Assembly (NCBI GenBank): GCA_963765555.1
Contig: CAVXWX010000002.1
Span: 124,001-188,000 of the forward strand
Reading direction: 5' to 3'
From: JL08 sp963765555
GTDB taxonomy: Bacteria > Pseudomonadota > Alphaproteobacteria > Rhodobacterales > Rhodobacteraceae
DNA length: 64,000 bases
Shown here: positions 38,101-46,471 of the stretch, piece by piece
Layout of the letters: each line of letters starts with the position of its first letter
Position numbering within the stretch: position 1 is the stretch's first letter
The notes under the pieces: model-generated
What the model was told of the DNA's origin: nothing
Database searches by the model: none
The model's input: only the letters and a program-made list of their open reading frames with translations
Translations under genes and position numbers: made by a program

Positions 38101-39486
38101 ATGTTGAATTCCCTTTCGGGTCGGTTTCTGATCCTGACAACGCTGTTTGTGATGCTGGCGGAAATCCTGATCTTCGTGCCGTCTGTCGCGCGCTTTCGCG
38201 AGGATTATCTCAACAGCCGTCTGGAACGGGCGCAGATCGCATCGCTGGCGTTGCTGGCCGATGACATGCTGGAAACCGAACTGGAAGCGGAACTGTTGCG
38301 CAACGCCGAAGTGTTCAACGTGGTGCTGCGCCGCGACGAGGCGCGCCAGTTGGTGCTGTCATCGCCCCTGCCGCACCCGATTGATGCGACATTCGATATC
38401 CGCAACGCCGGTGCGATGGTTCTGATCCGCGATGCGATGATGCGGTTTTTCAACCCCGACCCGCAGGTGATCCGGGTGATCGGCAGCCCCGTGCGGCAGG
38501 CCGGGCTTGAGATCGAGGTGACGATGGACACCGCGCCGTTGCGCGCGGCGATGATCGATTACGGGCTGCGCATTCTGCTGCTGTCTGCGGTGATTTCGAT
38601 CTTTACCGCCGTGCTGTTGTTTCTGGCGGTGCGCGCCATTCTGGTGAAACCGATCAAGGGCGTGATCGGCCATATGCAGCGCTATGCCGATGCGCCCGAA
38701 GACGCGCGCCGGATCATCAAACCGTCTGCCGGTGTGACCGAACTGCGCGAGGCGGAGGACGCGCTTTTGACGCTGCAAACCCAGCTGACACAGGCATTGA
38801 AACAGAAAGAACGGCTGGCGCAACTGGGCGGGGCGGTGGCCAAGGTCAGCCATGATCTGCGCAACATATTGACCAGTGCGCAATTGTTCACCGACCGCAT
38901 CGAAAGCAGTCAGGACCCGACAGTGCGCCGGCTGGCGCCCAAGCTGGTCGGGTCGATCACCCGCGCGGTACATCTGTGTGAAAGCACGCTGGCCTTTGGC
39001 AAGGCCGAAGAGCCGGGCCCGACCCTGACCATGGTGCCGCTGATCGAAACCGTCGCCGATGTGATCGACAGCGAACGGCTGGCCATCGGCGATCACGATC
39101 TGAGTTTCAGCGAGGATATTCCGCCGCTGATGCAGGTGCGCGCCGACCCCGAGCAGCTGTATCGCATCCTGTCCAATCTGGTGCGCAACGCCCGTCAGGC
39201 GATTGTCGCCGCCGGCCAGTCGGGCGAGGTGAACGTGTCGGCGCGCGAAGACAATGATCACTGGTGGATCGACATCACCGATACCGGCCCCGGCCTGCCG
39301 CCCAAGGCCAAGGAACACCTGTTCACCGCCTTTCAGGGCGGCGCGCGCAAGGGCGGTTCGGGGCTGGGCCTTGCGATATCGGCCGAACTTGTCAAAGGCC
39401 ACGGCGGCACGCTGGAGCTTGTGCGCACAGGCCCGGACGGCACTGTTTTCAGCATCTGCCTGCCCAAAAGCGATGGCACTGTGTGA
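38101..39486 (+). CDS. Membrane sensor histidine kinase without adjacent response regulator
   Basis: 461 residues from ATG 38101, preceded by AGGAATGGTAGG. Helix 1 is at 8-27, a periplasmic sensor region follows, helix 2 at about 160-185, then a HAMP-like segment. The H-box is AKVSHDLRNIL, N-box LSNLVRNARQAI, G1 DTGPGLP and G2 GGSGLGLAIS. No receiver gene is next to it, so its partner is elsewhere. 16 bp separate it from the flavin reductase, so it may be the third gene of that operon. Confidence 0.9.
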   Translation: MLNSLSGRFLILTTLFVMLAEILIFVPSVARFREDYLNSRLERAQIASLALLADDMLETELEAELLRNAEVFNVVLRRDEARQLVLSSPLPHPIDATFDIRNAGAMVLIRDAMMRFFNPDPQVIRVIGSPVRQAGLEIEVTMDTAPLRAAMIDYGLRILLLSAVISIFTAVLLFLAVRAILVKPIKGVIGHMQRYADAPEDARRIIKPSAGVTELREAEDALLTLQTQLTQALKQKERLAQLGGAVAKVSHDLRNILTSAQLFTDRIESSQDPTVRRLAPKLVGSITRAVHLCESTLAFGKAEEPGPTLTMVPLIETVADVIDSERLAIGDHDLSFSEDIPPLMQVRADPEQLYRILSNLVRNARQAIVAAGQSGEVNVSAREDNDHWWIDITDTGPGLPPKAKEHLFTAFQGGARKGGSGLGLAISAELVKGHGGTLELVRTGPDGTVFSICLPKSDGTV

Positions 39487-39541
39487 CGTTCGGTTTTGGG
39501 GCTTGCATTCGCCCCATCCAATGTCTAAACCGCGCCTCAGT

Positions 39542-39618
39542 GGACCGATAGCTCAGCTGGATAGAGTACTTGACTACGAATCAAGGGGTCGGGGGTTCGA
39601 ATCCTCCTCGGTCCGCCA
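39542..39618 (+). tRNA. tRNA-Arg(ACG)
   Basis: Seventy-seven bases folding into a cloverleaf: acceptor GGACCGA (39542-39548) pairs with TCGGTCC (39608-39614), G discriminator, then encoded CCA. The anticodon stem CTTGA/TCAAG closes loop CTACGAA with anticodon ACG, read as arginine (A34 becomes inosine). The T loop TTCGAAT is standard. It marks the border between core genes and the accessory region, a common integration site; no second copy of its 3' end was noticed in the window. Confidence 0.95.
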
Positions 39619-39862
39619 CCCACCCTTGTCTTATTTTCCCATGTCCGTTTCGGCTGGAATTCCCGCGTCATTTCCGCAATCGGGGGCGCACTTTCTGCGC
39701 CGTGCGACAGGTTCAGGCTGAAACGAACGGGCGATCTTGCCGAATGGTGGCACTTGTTTCCGCAAAGGGCCGCGCGGCCGGTTGCACATTGAGACCGGTT
39801 CGAGTTGTACTTGTCCGACCTGCGATGAAAAAACGTGCCAGACCGGAAAGAGGAACCTGTAG

Positions 39863-40204
39863 TTGAGACGGTTTTGGAAAGAGAAACGCAGAAGCATTTA
39901 CGTGATACTTTGTTTATGGATGTTCCTGATTTTTTACAAATATGGGATGACAGACAGGTATCTGACATCACGTTATAAAATCCCGATAGATCTGGCGATA
40001 CTATTTGGAGTTCCAGCGTCCATTTTGTGGGATTGGTTCGACTTCAAGAAAAAAGACAAAGACGGAATTCCTAACCGCCTAACAGGGAGCCTGATCTACC
40101 GATCAGGGAAGCTCAGGACTTGGACCCGAACAGGCGATCCTGAGGCTTTGTCAGGGCAAACTTGCTTGAGGCGGGCAGCGCGGTTTTGTAGCTGCGTTGG
40201 ATAA
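39863..40204 (+). CDS. Hypothetical small membrane protein, C-terminus run into an IS6 relic
   Basis: TTG 39863 after AGAGGAACCTGTAG gives RRFWKEKRRSIYVILCLWMFLIFY, a basic stretch followed by one membrane helix, then YKIPIDLAILFGVPASILWDWFDFKKKDKDG with a second hydrophobic segment. From about residue 75 the frame runs into sequence shared with the IS6 relics (ends of 40144 onward), so the native end is lost or near DGIPNRL. Low GC relative to core genes. No family recognised. Confidence 0.45.
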   Translation: MRRFWKEKRRSIYVILCLWMFLIFYKYGMTDRYLTSRYKIPIDLAILFGVPASILWDWFDFKKKDKDGIPNRLTGSLIYRSGKLRTWTRTGDPEALSGQTCLRRAARFCSCVG

Positions 40205-40521
40205 CAAAATGCAGCCCCTTTGGCACTTCAAAACCGGTCCCGAAATCATCCGCCTGGTGGTGATGATGTCTGTCCGGGTACCGCTATCGTTGCGGACCGT
40301 CGAAGATCTGCTGCACGACCGCGGCATCGATGCCAGTCATGAGACCGTGAGATACTGGTGGCATCGGTTTGGTCCGATGTTCGCGGCGGAGATACGAGAA
40401 CGGCGGCTTGCCGCGATGACATCGAGCAAGTGGCGTCAGCTTTGATCTGCTTCGGGGACGTATTCCTGAATAGGCTGAAACGGGTTCGAATTGGGCTGAC
40501 GGAACCGATCAATCGCCAGAA
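40144..40521 (+). mobile_element. IS6-family relic A (N-terminal part fused to C-terminal end)
   Basis: Begins with GGCTTTGTCAGGGCAAACT and a leader shared with relics C and D. ATG 40209 reads MQPLWHFKTGPEIIRLVVMM, the IS6 transposase start, with VEDLLHDRGIDASHETVRYWW and GPMFAAEIRERR. After SSKW it jumps to WRQL and the C-terminal region (FLNRLKRVRIGLTE), so the catalytic DDE centre is deleted. Not capable of transposition. Confidence 0.85.
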
Positions 40522-40625
40522 AGCCGTATGCAAAGGCGCAAATGTCCCTCACACAATTTATGCTGACTGCGGACACCGCGAGTGTTATTCAATATCAACG
40601 GGTTTTCTAAGAAAAAGAGCATACT

Positions 40626-42208
40626 TTGCACATAAAAAAGTACGCCAACTCTCTTATCGTTATCGTGAATGCCCTCGCGGTAAACTTTGGCATCACTTGC
40701 CATGCAGCCGCCGAAACGAACATTCAGACCACATCCGCACATCAAAAACCTGACAGCACAACCAAGCTGGATGACGCTGAACTTACGCTGCAAGATGGTC
40801 TGTTTGTGCTCGATTACCAGGATATCCAACTGCCAGATAATGAAGAAATCGATCTGTTAGGGTTTCATATTTTGAAACCGGTCAACGAATGGCTGTATCT
40901 TGGGGTGGGGGGTTACGCCCCCGTTTCAAAGGGCGAGTATGGCGGCTTCATGGCATTCGACGTGCTGTTGCATGCCCAGCGTAAGGTTTCTGGCAACCTA
41001 TTCGTCAATGGCGGTTTATCTTTGGCGGCGGTGGTGGCGGTAAGAGTGTTAGTCAAAGCGTGCAATTGTCGGGAACCGGTGGGTTCGCGCGGGGCTATCT
41101 CGGGTTTGGTTATGAATTCGAGAATTTCTCGGCCGGGGTAAACATTTCACGGATGAAGTTCTTTAAATCTTCCATAGATGGCACCCAGCTTAATCTATTC
41201 GTACAGAAGCCGTTTTCCTACAGAACTGGATCCTACAGCAATTCTGGGAAAAAATTCATTGTGCCAAGGGCATCAAGTAGCGGCGAGGGTTCAGGGGATG
41301 CGCCTGAAAGCATAATATCAATGGGTCTGGACAACTATTCGCAGATTGACCCGGCAGGTTCTTACCAAGGAAACATTCACACGGTTGACCTTCAGTTCTC
41401 GCATTTCCTGACGAAGGAAACCTATTGGTTCTTCGCCTTTGGTGTGGGCTATGAAGGTTTGCCATTATACAATCAGGTTATTGGGGGCATCGGCGCGCGC
41501 ATTGCCATTTCTCCACGGGTAAATCTGTACGGGCAAGTCGGGATCGGGTCTGGCGGTTACGCGCCTTCGATTATCGACACTGGCTCGGGATTGCTTGTTT
41601 ATCCAAAGGTTTCAGTAGAGTACATGCTCAACAACAACTGGGGTCTTGGCCTGACGTCCGGCTATTTACTTGCGCCTGATGGATCGTCGGAGAATCTGAC
41701 ATTCGGGGCCACTCTGAATTATCACTTTCGTGCGCAAGACAAAGCAACTGGCGCCAACTATCCGGTGGAAGGCAAATACGTAGGATACCGGTTCAGTATT
41801 TCCCACGAAACGAAGTTCAATATGTCGGTGAATGGCGCGGCACGAGAAAACCTCAACCAGGTCGCGATTCAAACCGACCGGATCGTGAACGACAATTTCT
41901 ATGTGCCCATCCGCGCAAGTATTTCTTACGAAGCTTATCGTGGCTACCCTGGCTATGGCGAAGTCCTGATGGGTGTCGGTTTGCAGAACAAGTATGACGA
42001 GGCAAATCCATTTCAGTATTTTGGTGAGTTGCAGGTAGGCGCCAACGTCGAAGGCGCACTCTTAAGGGCCGGTATCGGGCTGAACTATGAGCTGAACGAA
42101 GTTTATGCTCTCCGTGGCCAGATCAGCCAGACTTATGGCGCAAATGGCTTCCGAGCAGCTGGCGTGGAGCTAGGCTTGACGTATCGCTTTTCTCTGCCAG
42201 CTTTTTAG
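40626..42208 (+). CDS. Predicted outer-membrane beta-barrel protein, one-base deletion, low GC
   Basis: TTG 40626 starts a signal peptide (KKYANSLIVIVNALAVNFGI, cleavage near CHAAA). The first part runs LQDGLFVLDYQDIQLPDNEE, GFHILKPVNEWLYLGVGGYA; near 41023 a missing base in a Gly-rich stretch shifts the frame, and the rest (ARGYLGFGYEFENFSAGVNIS to GVELGLTYRFSLPAF) continues with alternating strands and an aromatic C-terminal Phe typical of barrels. Corrected length about 527. Codon use and GC differ from core genes, suggesting transfer. Family not recognised. Confidence 0.7.
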
Positions 42209-42768
42209 ATTTTTCATGCAACCAAACAACGGCGGTTCGGAAACAAATGTATCTTTCGGCATCGACGCCGCCGTTAGCTGCGACAATAACGAAAGCTCGA
42301 TGCGCGCAGGAGGTGTTATTTTGGAAGTGCAGACACTGGTGAAAAACATTTCATGACGGCCAATAGTGGGAAAAAGTCGCCCCTGTTCCCCCTTCTGGAT
42401 ACCAAGGCTCGGGAGTAGTCTTAAAGCTGGTAGTGACGTTTTGAGCAACTAGTTCATCTGGGTAGGGGTAGTGATCTGACGGACCCCACCGTTCATCCGT
42501 TCACTGATCTTGTGAGCGTCACTGCCACCTAATGATTGCTGACAGTTGAATTGTGTGATGCTTCAGCTTTAGCCACAGTCTTAGTGGTCTGACATCATGC
42601 AAACTTGCACATGCGAAAAAGAGCCACTTTGTAGATGCAAGGCACCCCAAAGATTTGCAGATGCCTTGCTTGATAATTCTGAAACCAAGGGCAAAGCAAT
42701 CACGGGGCTTGTGAGGCATGCCGATAACGGCGAAGGTTTCACCAACGTGACAACCCGGAGGAACAATC
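42209..42768. other. Gene-free accessory spacer
   Basis: 560 bases after the barrel gene. Open frames on both strands lack start sites or similarity. No recognisable repeat or RNA. GGAGGAACAATC at its right end is the ribosome site of the GlsB-type gene. Confidence 0.4.
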
Positions 42769-43023
42769 ATGGAATTTGGAAGCGTTTTTGCGATGCTCTT
42801 CATCGGTGCTCTTGCTGGCTGGCTGTCCGGGAAAATTATGGAAGGTCGCGGCTTTGGATTGCTGGGCAACATAATTGTCGGGATCGTCGGCGCGTTTGTT
42901 GCGGGCCTGATTTTTCCGGCCCTTGGATTTTCTGTCGGAGGCGGCATCGTCGCTTCAATTCTGCACGCGACGATTGGCGCAGTCATACTGCTGTTTCTGA
43001 TTGGCTTGGTGAAACGCGCTTAG
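42769..43023 (+). CDS. GlsB/YeaQ/YmgE-family stress-response membrane protein
   Basis: 84 residues, three membrane segments and the family pattern GALAGWLSGKIMEGRGFGLLGNIIVGIVGAFVAG. ATG 42769 after CCCGGAGGAAC. Transglycosylase-associated proteins of this type are small stress-induced inner-membrane proteins with no defined activity. Confidence 0.92.
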   Translation: MEFGSVFAMLFIGALAGWLSGKIMEGRGFGLLGNIIVGIVGAFVAGLIFPALGFSVGGGIVASILHATIGAVILLFLIGLVKRA

Positions 43024-43163
43024 CCTGATTGCGTTTTGCCAGTCCGGTGCGGCATGGAATAGATCAGCCATCATGGCGCAATCGCTGACGCAATTGATCA
43101 GGATCAACGTTTTTTCGAAACATTGTCTTAGCTTGAAACAACTTTGTTGAAAGCAGGTCAGAC

Positions 43164-43577
43164 GTGAAGCACTTATTTCTTGTTGTCCCGATTCTTTTGT
43201 TAGGTTCTGCGCTTGAGGCAGCAAGCACGGGAGAGGATATATATTCGGAGAACTGCGTTTCTTGCCATGGTGTTACGGGGCGAGGCGACGGAGTGAATGC
43301 AAGTAAATTAAGTACATCGCCTGCAGATCTGACGAAAATTGCCGCGCGTCGGGACGGAGTTTGGCCCATGCTTGAAGTCATGGCGATCATAGATGGCTAT
43401 TCGCGAAACACACTCCCGCGGGAGGATATGCCGGTTTTCGAGAATTTTCTGGATAATGAGATGGTCGAGTTCGACACCGGAAATGGTGTGGAGATTCTCG
43501 TGCCGCACAAACTGATCGAAATCGTGAACTATCTTGAAACGCTGCAAGATCCTGCACCTACCCGCTATGTGCCTTGA
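43164..43577 (+). CDS. Class I c-type cytochrome, periplasmic
   Basis: 137 residues: signal peptide (KHLFLVVPILLLGSALEA), haem motif CVSCH at about residue 32, and a candidate axial Met in REDMPVFENF. The region between (GVTGRGDGVNASKLSTSPADLTKIA) is typical of cytochrome c domains of oxidase-type genes. GTG 43164 is used. No oxidoreductase partner is adjacent, and it lies between two IS6 relics. Confidence 0.85.
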   Translation: MKHLFLVVPILLLGSALEAASTGEDIYSENCVSCHGVTGRGDGVNASKLSTSPADLTKIAARRDGVWPMLEVMAIIDGYSRNTLPREDMPVFENFLDNEMVEFDTGNGVEILVPHKLIEIVNYLETLQDPAPTRYVP

Positions 43578-43625
43578 CCTATCTAGCAAAGGCATAACGG
43601 GCTGCACACAACGCACTGCCTGATG

Positions 43626-43770
43626 AGCATGTCACAAAGCGCCGGGATCGAAAAGCCGCATTGAAATTCACAAGGAAACCCATGAAGCGCACATCATCGT
43701 GACCGATAACCGACGATCCTGCGGTGCAACAATGAAGGGCTTGGAAAACGGGGGCAAACAGGAAACGTGT
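43626..43770 (+). mobile_element. IS6-family relic B (central fragment)
   Basis: Translates as VTKRRDRKAALKFTRKPMKR, then IIVTDNRRSCGATMKGLENGGKQET, the middle of an IS6 transposase around its second catalytic Asp. The first 60 bases are nearly identical to relic C (47896-47958). No start, end or inverted repeat remains. Confidence 0.8.
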
Positions 43771-44046
43771 GAGTTTTCAAGCTGCTATGTTCGCCTCAGC
43801 CCGGATCTTGGCGAAGACCTGGGCTGAGGAGGAATACACCGCCGGAAACTTGTGGCCCATCATCTGGGGCATTTTCAGATCGGGGTCTGCACTGACCTGT
43901 GTGTGGTGGTCGCAGCGGTCCTCGCTTCTAGCGTCGACCTTGACGACAACACCGTATGCAGAGCAGCCGAGAGCGGCCAAGGTTTGGAAGTGATCCTCCC
44001 CCTTTGAAGTGGTCCGCCCCTATAGTTAGGAATCGGAGGATCAAAT

Positions 44047-44325
44047 ATGGGAATCAAGCGACACAAGCCGGAAGAGATTGTCACGAAGCTACGGCAGGTT
44101 GAGGTGCTATGTGGCCAAGGGATGCCGCGTGTTGATGCCATCCGCCAGGTGCAGATAGCAGAGCAGACGTTTTATCGCTGGCGCAAGCAATATGGCGGAA
44201 TGGGAACGGACCAACTGAAGGAACTCAAACGTCTTCAGAAGGAGAATGATCGGCTGCGTCGCGCCGTGTCCGATCTGACGCTGGACAAGCTCATCCTGTC
44301 TGAGGCTGCACGGGGAAACTACTGA
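44047..44325 (+). CDS. IS3-family transposase OrfA
   Basis: 92 residues: helix-turn-helix (HKPEEIVTKLRQVEVLCGQG, VQIAEQTFYRWRKQYGG) and a leucine-zipper-like stretch (LKELKRLQKENDRLRRAVSDL). ATG 44047 after CGGAGGATC. The stop lies 4 bases after a slippery heptamer, so it also forms the N-terminal part of OrfAB. Confidence 0.93.
   Translation: MGIKRHKPEEIVTKLRQVEVLCGQGMPRVDAIRQVQIAEQTFYRWRKQYGGMGTDQLKELKRLQKENDRLRRAVSDLTLDKLILSEAARGNY
44313..44319 (+). promoter_or_regulatory. Programmed -1 frameshift heptamer G-GGA-AAC of the IS3 element
   Basis: The heptamer GGGAAAC sits in the orfA frame as G GGA AAC, an XXXYYYZ slippery site. Slipping back one base gives GGG AAA CTA and enters the orfB frame, which has no stop after 44304. 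This would produce the OrfAB fusion transposase. Confidence 0.75.
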
Positions 44326-44357
44326 GCCCTTCGCGTCGTCGTGCCTGCATTGAACAT

Positions 44358-45173
44358 GTGCGAAGTCAGTTCGACATCTCAGAGCGGCGGGCCTGCCGAG
44401 TGTTGCGTCAGAATCGTTCGACGCAGCGCAAGGCTCCGAGGGGCCGTGCTGATGAAGACCGGCTGGTTGCCGACATGATCGAACTGACCCGCCGGTATGG
44501 TCGATACGGGTATCGTCGGATTGCCGCATTGCTGAGGGATGCAGGCTGGTTGGTGAACGACAAGCGGGTCGAACGCCTGTGGCGACGTGAAGGGCTCAAA
44601 GTGCCGATGAAACAACCGAAGAAAGGGCGACTCTGGCTGAACGATGGCTCGTGTGTTCGGCTGCGGCCGGAGTATCGTGACCATGTCTGGTCATATGACT
44701 TCGTCCATCACAGAACTGATGATGGGAAGGCGTTTAGAACCCTGAACATTCTGGACGAACACAGCAGGGAGTGCCTTGCGATCCGGGTGAAGCGCAAGCT
44801 GAACTCGGCCGAGGTGATTGACGCCCTGACCGACCTGTTCATCCTGCGGGGCATTCCAGCCTACATTCGGTCAGATAACGGCCCCGAGTTCATTGCTCAG
44901 GCCGTCCGAGACTGGATTGCAGCCGTCGGCGCCAAGACCGCCTACATCGAGCCGGGGTCGCCCTGGGAGAACGGATATTGCGAAAGCTTCAACGCAAGGC
45001 TCCGGGATGAGCTGTTGAATGGTGAGGTCTTCTACTCGCTTCGCGAAGCACAAATCCTGATCGAACAATGGAGGAAACACTACAATACCAAACGACCACA
45101 TAGTGCTTTGGGCTACCGCCCACCGGCTCCGGAAACCATCGTCCCGATGGCAACCAGACCAATCATGCACTAA
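44358..45173 (+). CDS. IS3-family transposase OrfB (DDE catalytic part)
   Basis: 271 residues from GTG 44358; the frame is open back to 44304, so translation is more likely by frameshift from orfA. Residues RRYGRYGYRRIAALL match the HTH_21 region, and the rve catalytic core shows Asp in SYDFVHHRT, Asp in RSDNGPEF and Glu in GSPWENGYCESF. RPHSALGYRPPAPE is the standard end. Complete, so the element may still be active. Confidence 0.94.
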   Translation: MRSQFDISERRACRVLRQNRSTQRKAPRGRADEDRLVADMIELTRRYGRYGYRRIAALLRDAGWLVNDKRVERLWRREGLKVPMKQPKKGRLWLNDGSCVRLRPEYRDHVWSYDFVHHRTDDGKAFRTLNILDEHSRECLAIRVKRKLNSAEVIDALTDLFILRGIPAYIRSDNGPEFIAQAVRDWIAAVGAKTAYIEPGSPWENGYCESFNARLRDELLNGEVFYSLREAQILIEQWRKHYNTKRPHSALGYRPPAPETIVPMATRPIMH

Positions 45174-45190
45174 CATTCAAACTGGACCAC

Positions 45191-46471
45191 TCAAATGGGG
45201 CCGATCACCATTTTATCAATGTCACCTTCATCACAAATATACGGCGGGCTGATTGCAAGTGTGTCGTTGATCAGACGAAACAGGACGCCATGATTTTCAG
45301 CGTAGTCAGCGACCCGCTTGGCCAAGCCGGGCGAAGGCGACTTACCATTGCCAAACTCGATTCCAGCAACCAGCCCAACGGTCCGGATTTCGCCGACATG
45401 TGGCGATTGTTTGAGCGGTTGCAGGCGGTTCTCAAGGTAGGTGCCAAGGCGCTGGACATGGTTCGGCAAATCCATTTCGTCGTAAATATCCAGCGTTTCT
45501 AGCGCGATGGCAGCGCCTACGGGATGTCCGCCATAGGTGACGCCGTGCCCGAAGGTGCCAAGCTGGTGCGCGTGATCGGCAATGCCGTTGTAAACAGCAT
45601 CTGTCATCGCAACTGCGGACATCGGGAACATCGCCGCGGTCAGCTGTTTTGCCATGGTCATCAGGTCGGGCTTGATGCCGAAAGTTTGTGATCCAAACCA
45701 CTGCCCGGTCCGACCGAACCCGGTAATGATTTCATCCGCGATTAACAGGATGTCGTGTTTCCTGAGAACTTTTTGCACACCGTCCCAATAGCCGGGAGGG
45801 GGCAAAAAGACCCCGCCGGACCCCATCAACGGCTCTCCGATAAAGGCGCAGATCGTATCAGCACCTTCAGCCTCGATCAGCGCTTCAAGTTCCGCGACGC
45901 GGCGTTGGCCAAATTGCGCTTCGCTCTCGCCCTCGTGAGCGTCACGGAAATAATGCGTCCCACCTGTGCGGATCACATCGGACAGGGGCACGTCAAAACC
46001 ATCGTGGCAATAGGACATGCCTGTCAGTGCCGCGCTTATGTTCAGCGAACCGTGATAGGCACCTGTCCGTGCAATCACGCGCGACTTGCGCGGTTTGCCA
46101 CGACCGATCTGGAAAAAGCGCGCAAACTTGATCGCGTTTTCAACCGCCTCGGACCCGGATGTACCAAAGAACACGTGATCCAGACCGTCGGGCAGCTTTT
46201 CGACCAGCCGATCGGCCAATGTATTGGTGACAGAGCAGGTGCGGCCCATGAAGCTGTGGTAGTAACCCAGCGTTCCCAATTGCCGCGCAGCGGCGTCCTG
46301 CAACCGTTTGGGATTGAACCCGAGCGACGCACACCACAGGCCCGACACCGCGTCAAGAAACGTGTTGCCGTGTTCGTCCGTGACATAGGCACCATCACCT
46401 GATTGCATCGCGCGCGGGGGCTTTGATTGCGCTTCAACCGGGTCGGTAAAGGGGAACAGATGCTTTGTCAT
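45191..46471 (-). CDS. Class III PLP aminotransferase, C-terminus cut by the IS3 element
   Basis: 426 residues from ATG 46471 (MTKHLFPFTDPVEA). PLP-binding features: FFGTSGSEAVENAIKFAR, GAYHGSLN, LLIADEIITGFGRTG and the Schiff-base Lys in MTMAKQLTAAM. It is most like omega-amino acid:pyruvate transaminases. The last native codon is Met in DIDKM; the following V-I-G-P-I and stop come from the IS inverted repeat, so an estimated 10-20 residues are lost. It overlaps the amidase stop by 4 bp. Activity is uncertain. Confidence 0.85.
   Translation of the reverse strand: MTKHLFPFTDPVEAQSKPPRAMQSGDGAYVTDEHGNTFLDAVSGLWCASLGFNPKRLQDAAARQLGTLGYYHSFMGRTCSVTNTLADRLVEKLPDGLDHVFFGTSGSEAVENAIKFARFFQIGRGKPRKSRVIARTGAYHGSLNISAALTGMSYCHDGFDVPLSDVIRTGGTHYFRDAHEGESEAQFGQRRVAELEALIEAEGADTICAFIGEPLMGSGGVFLPPPGYWDGVQKVLRKHDILLIADEIITGFGRTGQWFGSQTFGIKPDLMTMAKQLTAAMFPMSAVAMTDAVYNGIADHAHQLGTFGHGVTYGGHPVGAAIALETLDIYDEMDLPNHVQRLGTYLENRLQPLKQSPHVGEIRTVGLVAGIEFGNGKSPSPGLAKRVADYAENHGVLFRLINDTLAISPPYICDEGDIDKMVIGPI

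Larger units (their letters stand above)
43991..45207 (+). mobile_element. IS3-family insertion sequence (IS407-like), apparently intact
   Basis: About 1.2 kb bounded by imperfect inverted repeats: the left end TGATCCTCCCCCTTTGAAGT and the right end, on the other strand, TGATCGGCCCCATTTGAGTG, both followed by GGTCC. Carries overlapping orfA and orfB. No target duplication is obvious (GAAG and CCAT flank it), which suggests rearrangement after insertion. It interrupts the 3' end of the class III aminotransferase gene. Confidence 0.88.

Noticed and set aside
40090..40107. Palindrome CCTGATC-TACC-GATCAGG as terminator
   Set aside because: No U-run, lies within the small membrane-protein frame next to the IS relic; probably chance or an IS-related end.
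43777..43980. Minus-strand 67-codon frame left of the IS3 element
   Set aside because: Considered as the lost 3' end of the aminotransferase or a transposase remnant, but the sequence resembles neither and no ribosome site is present.
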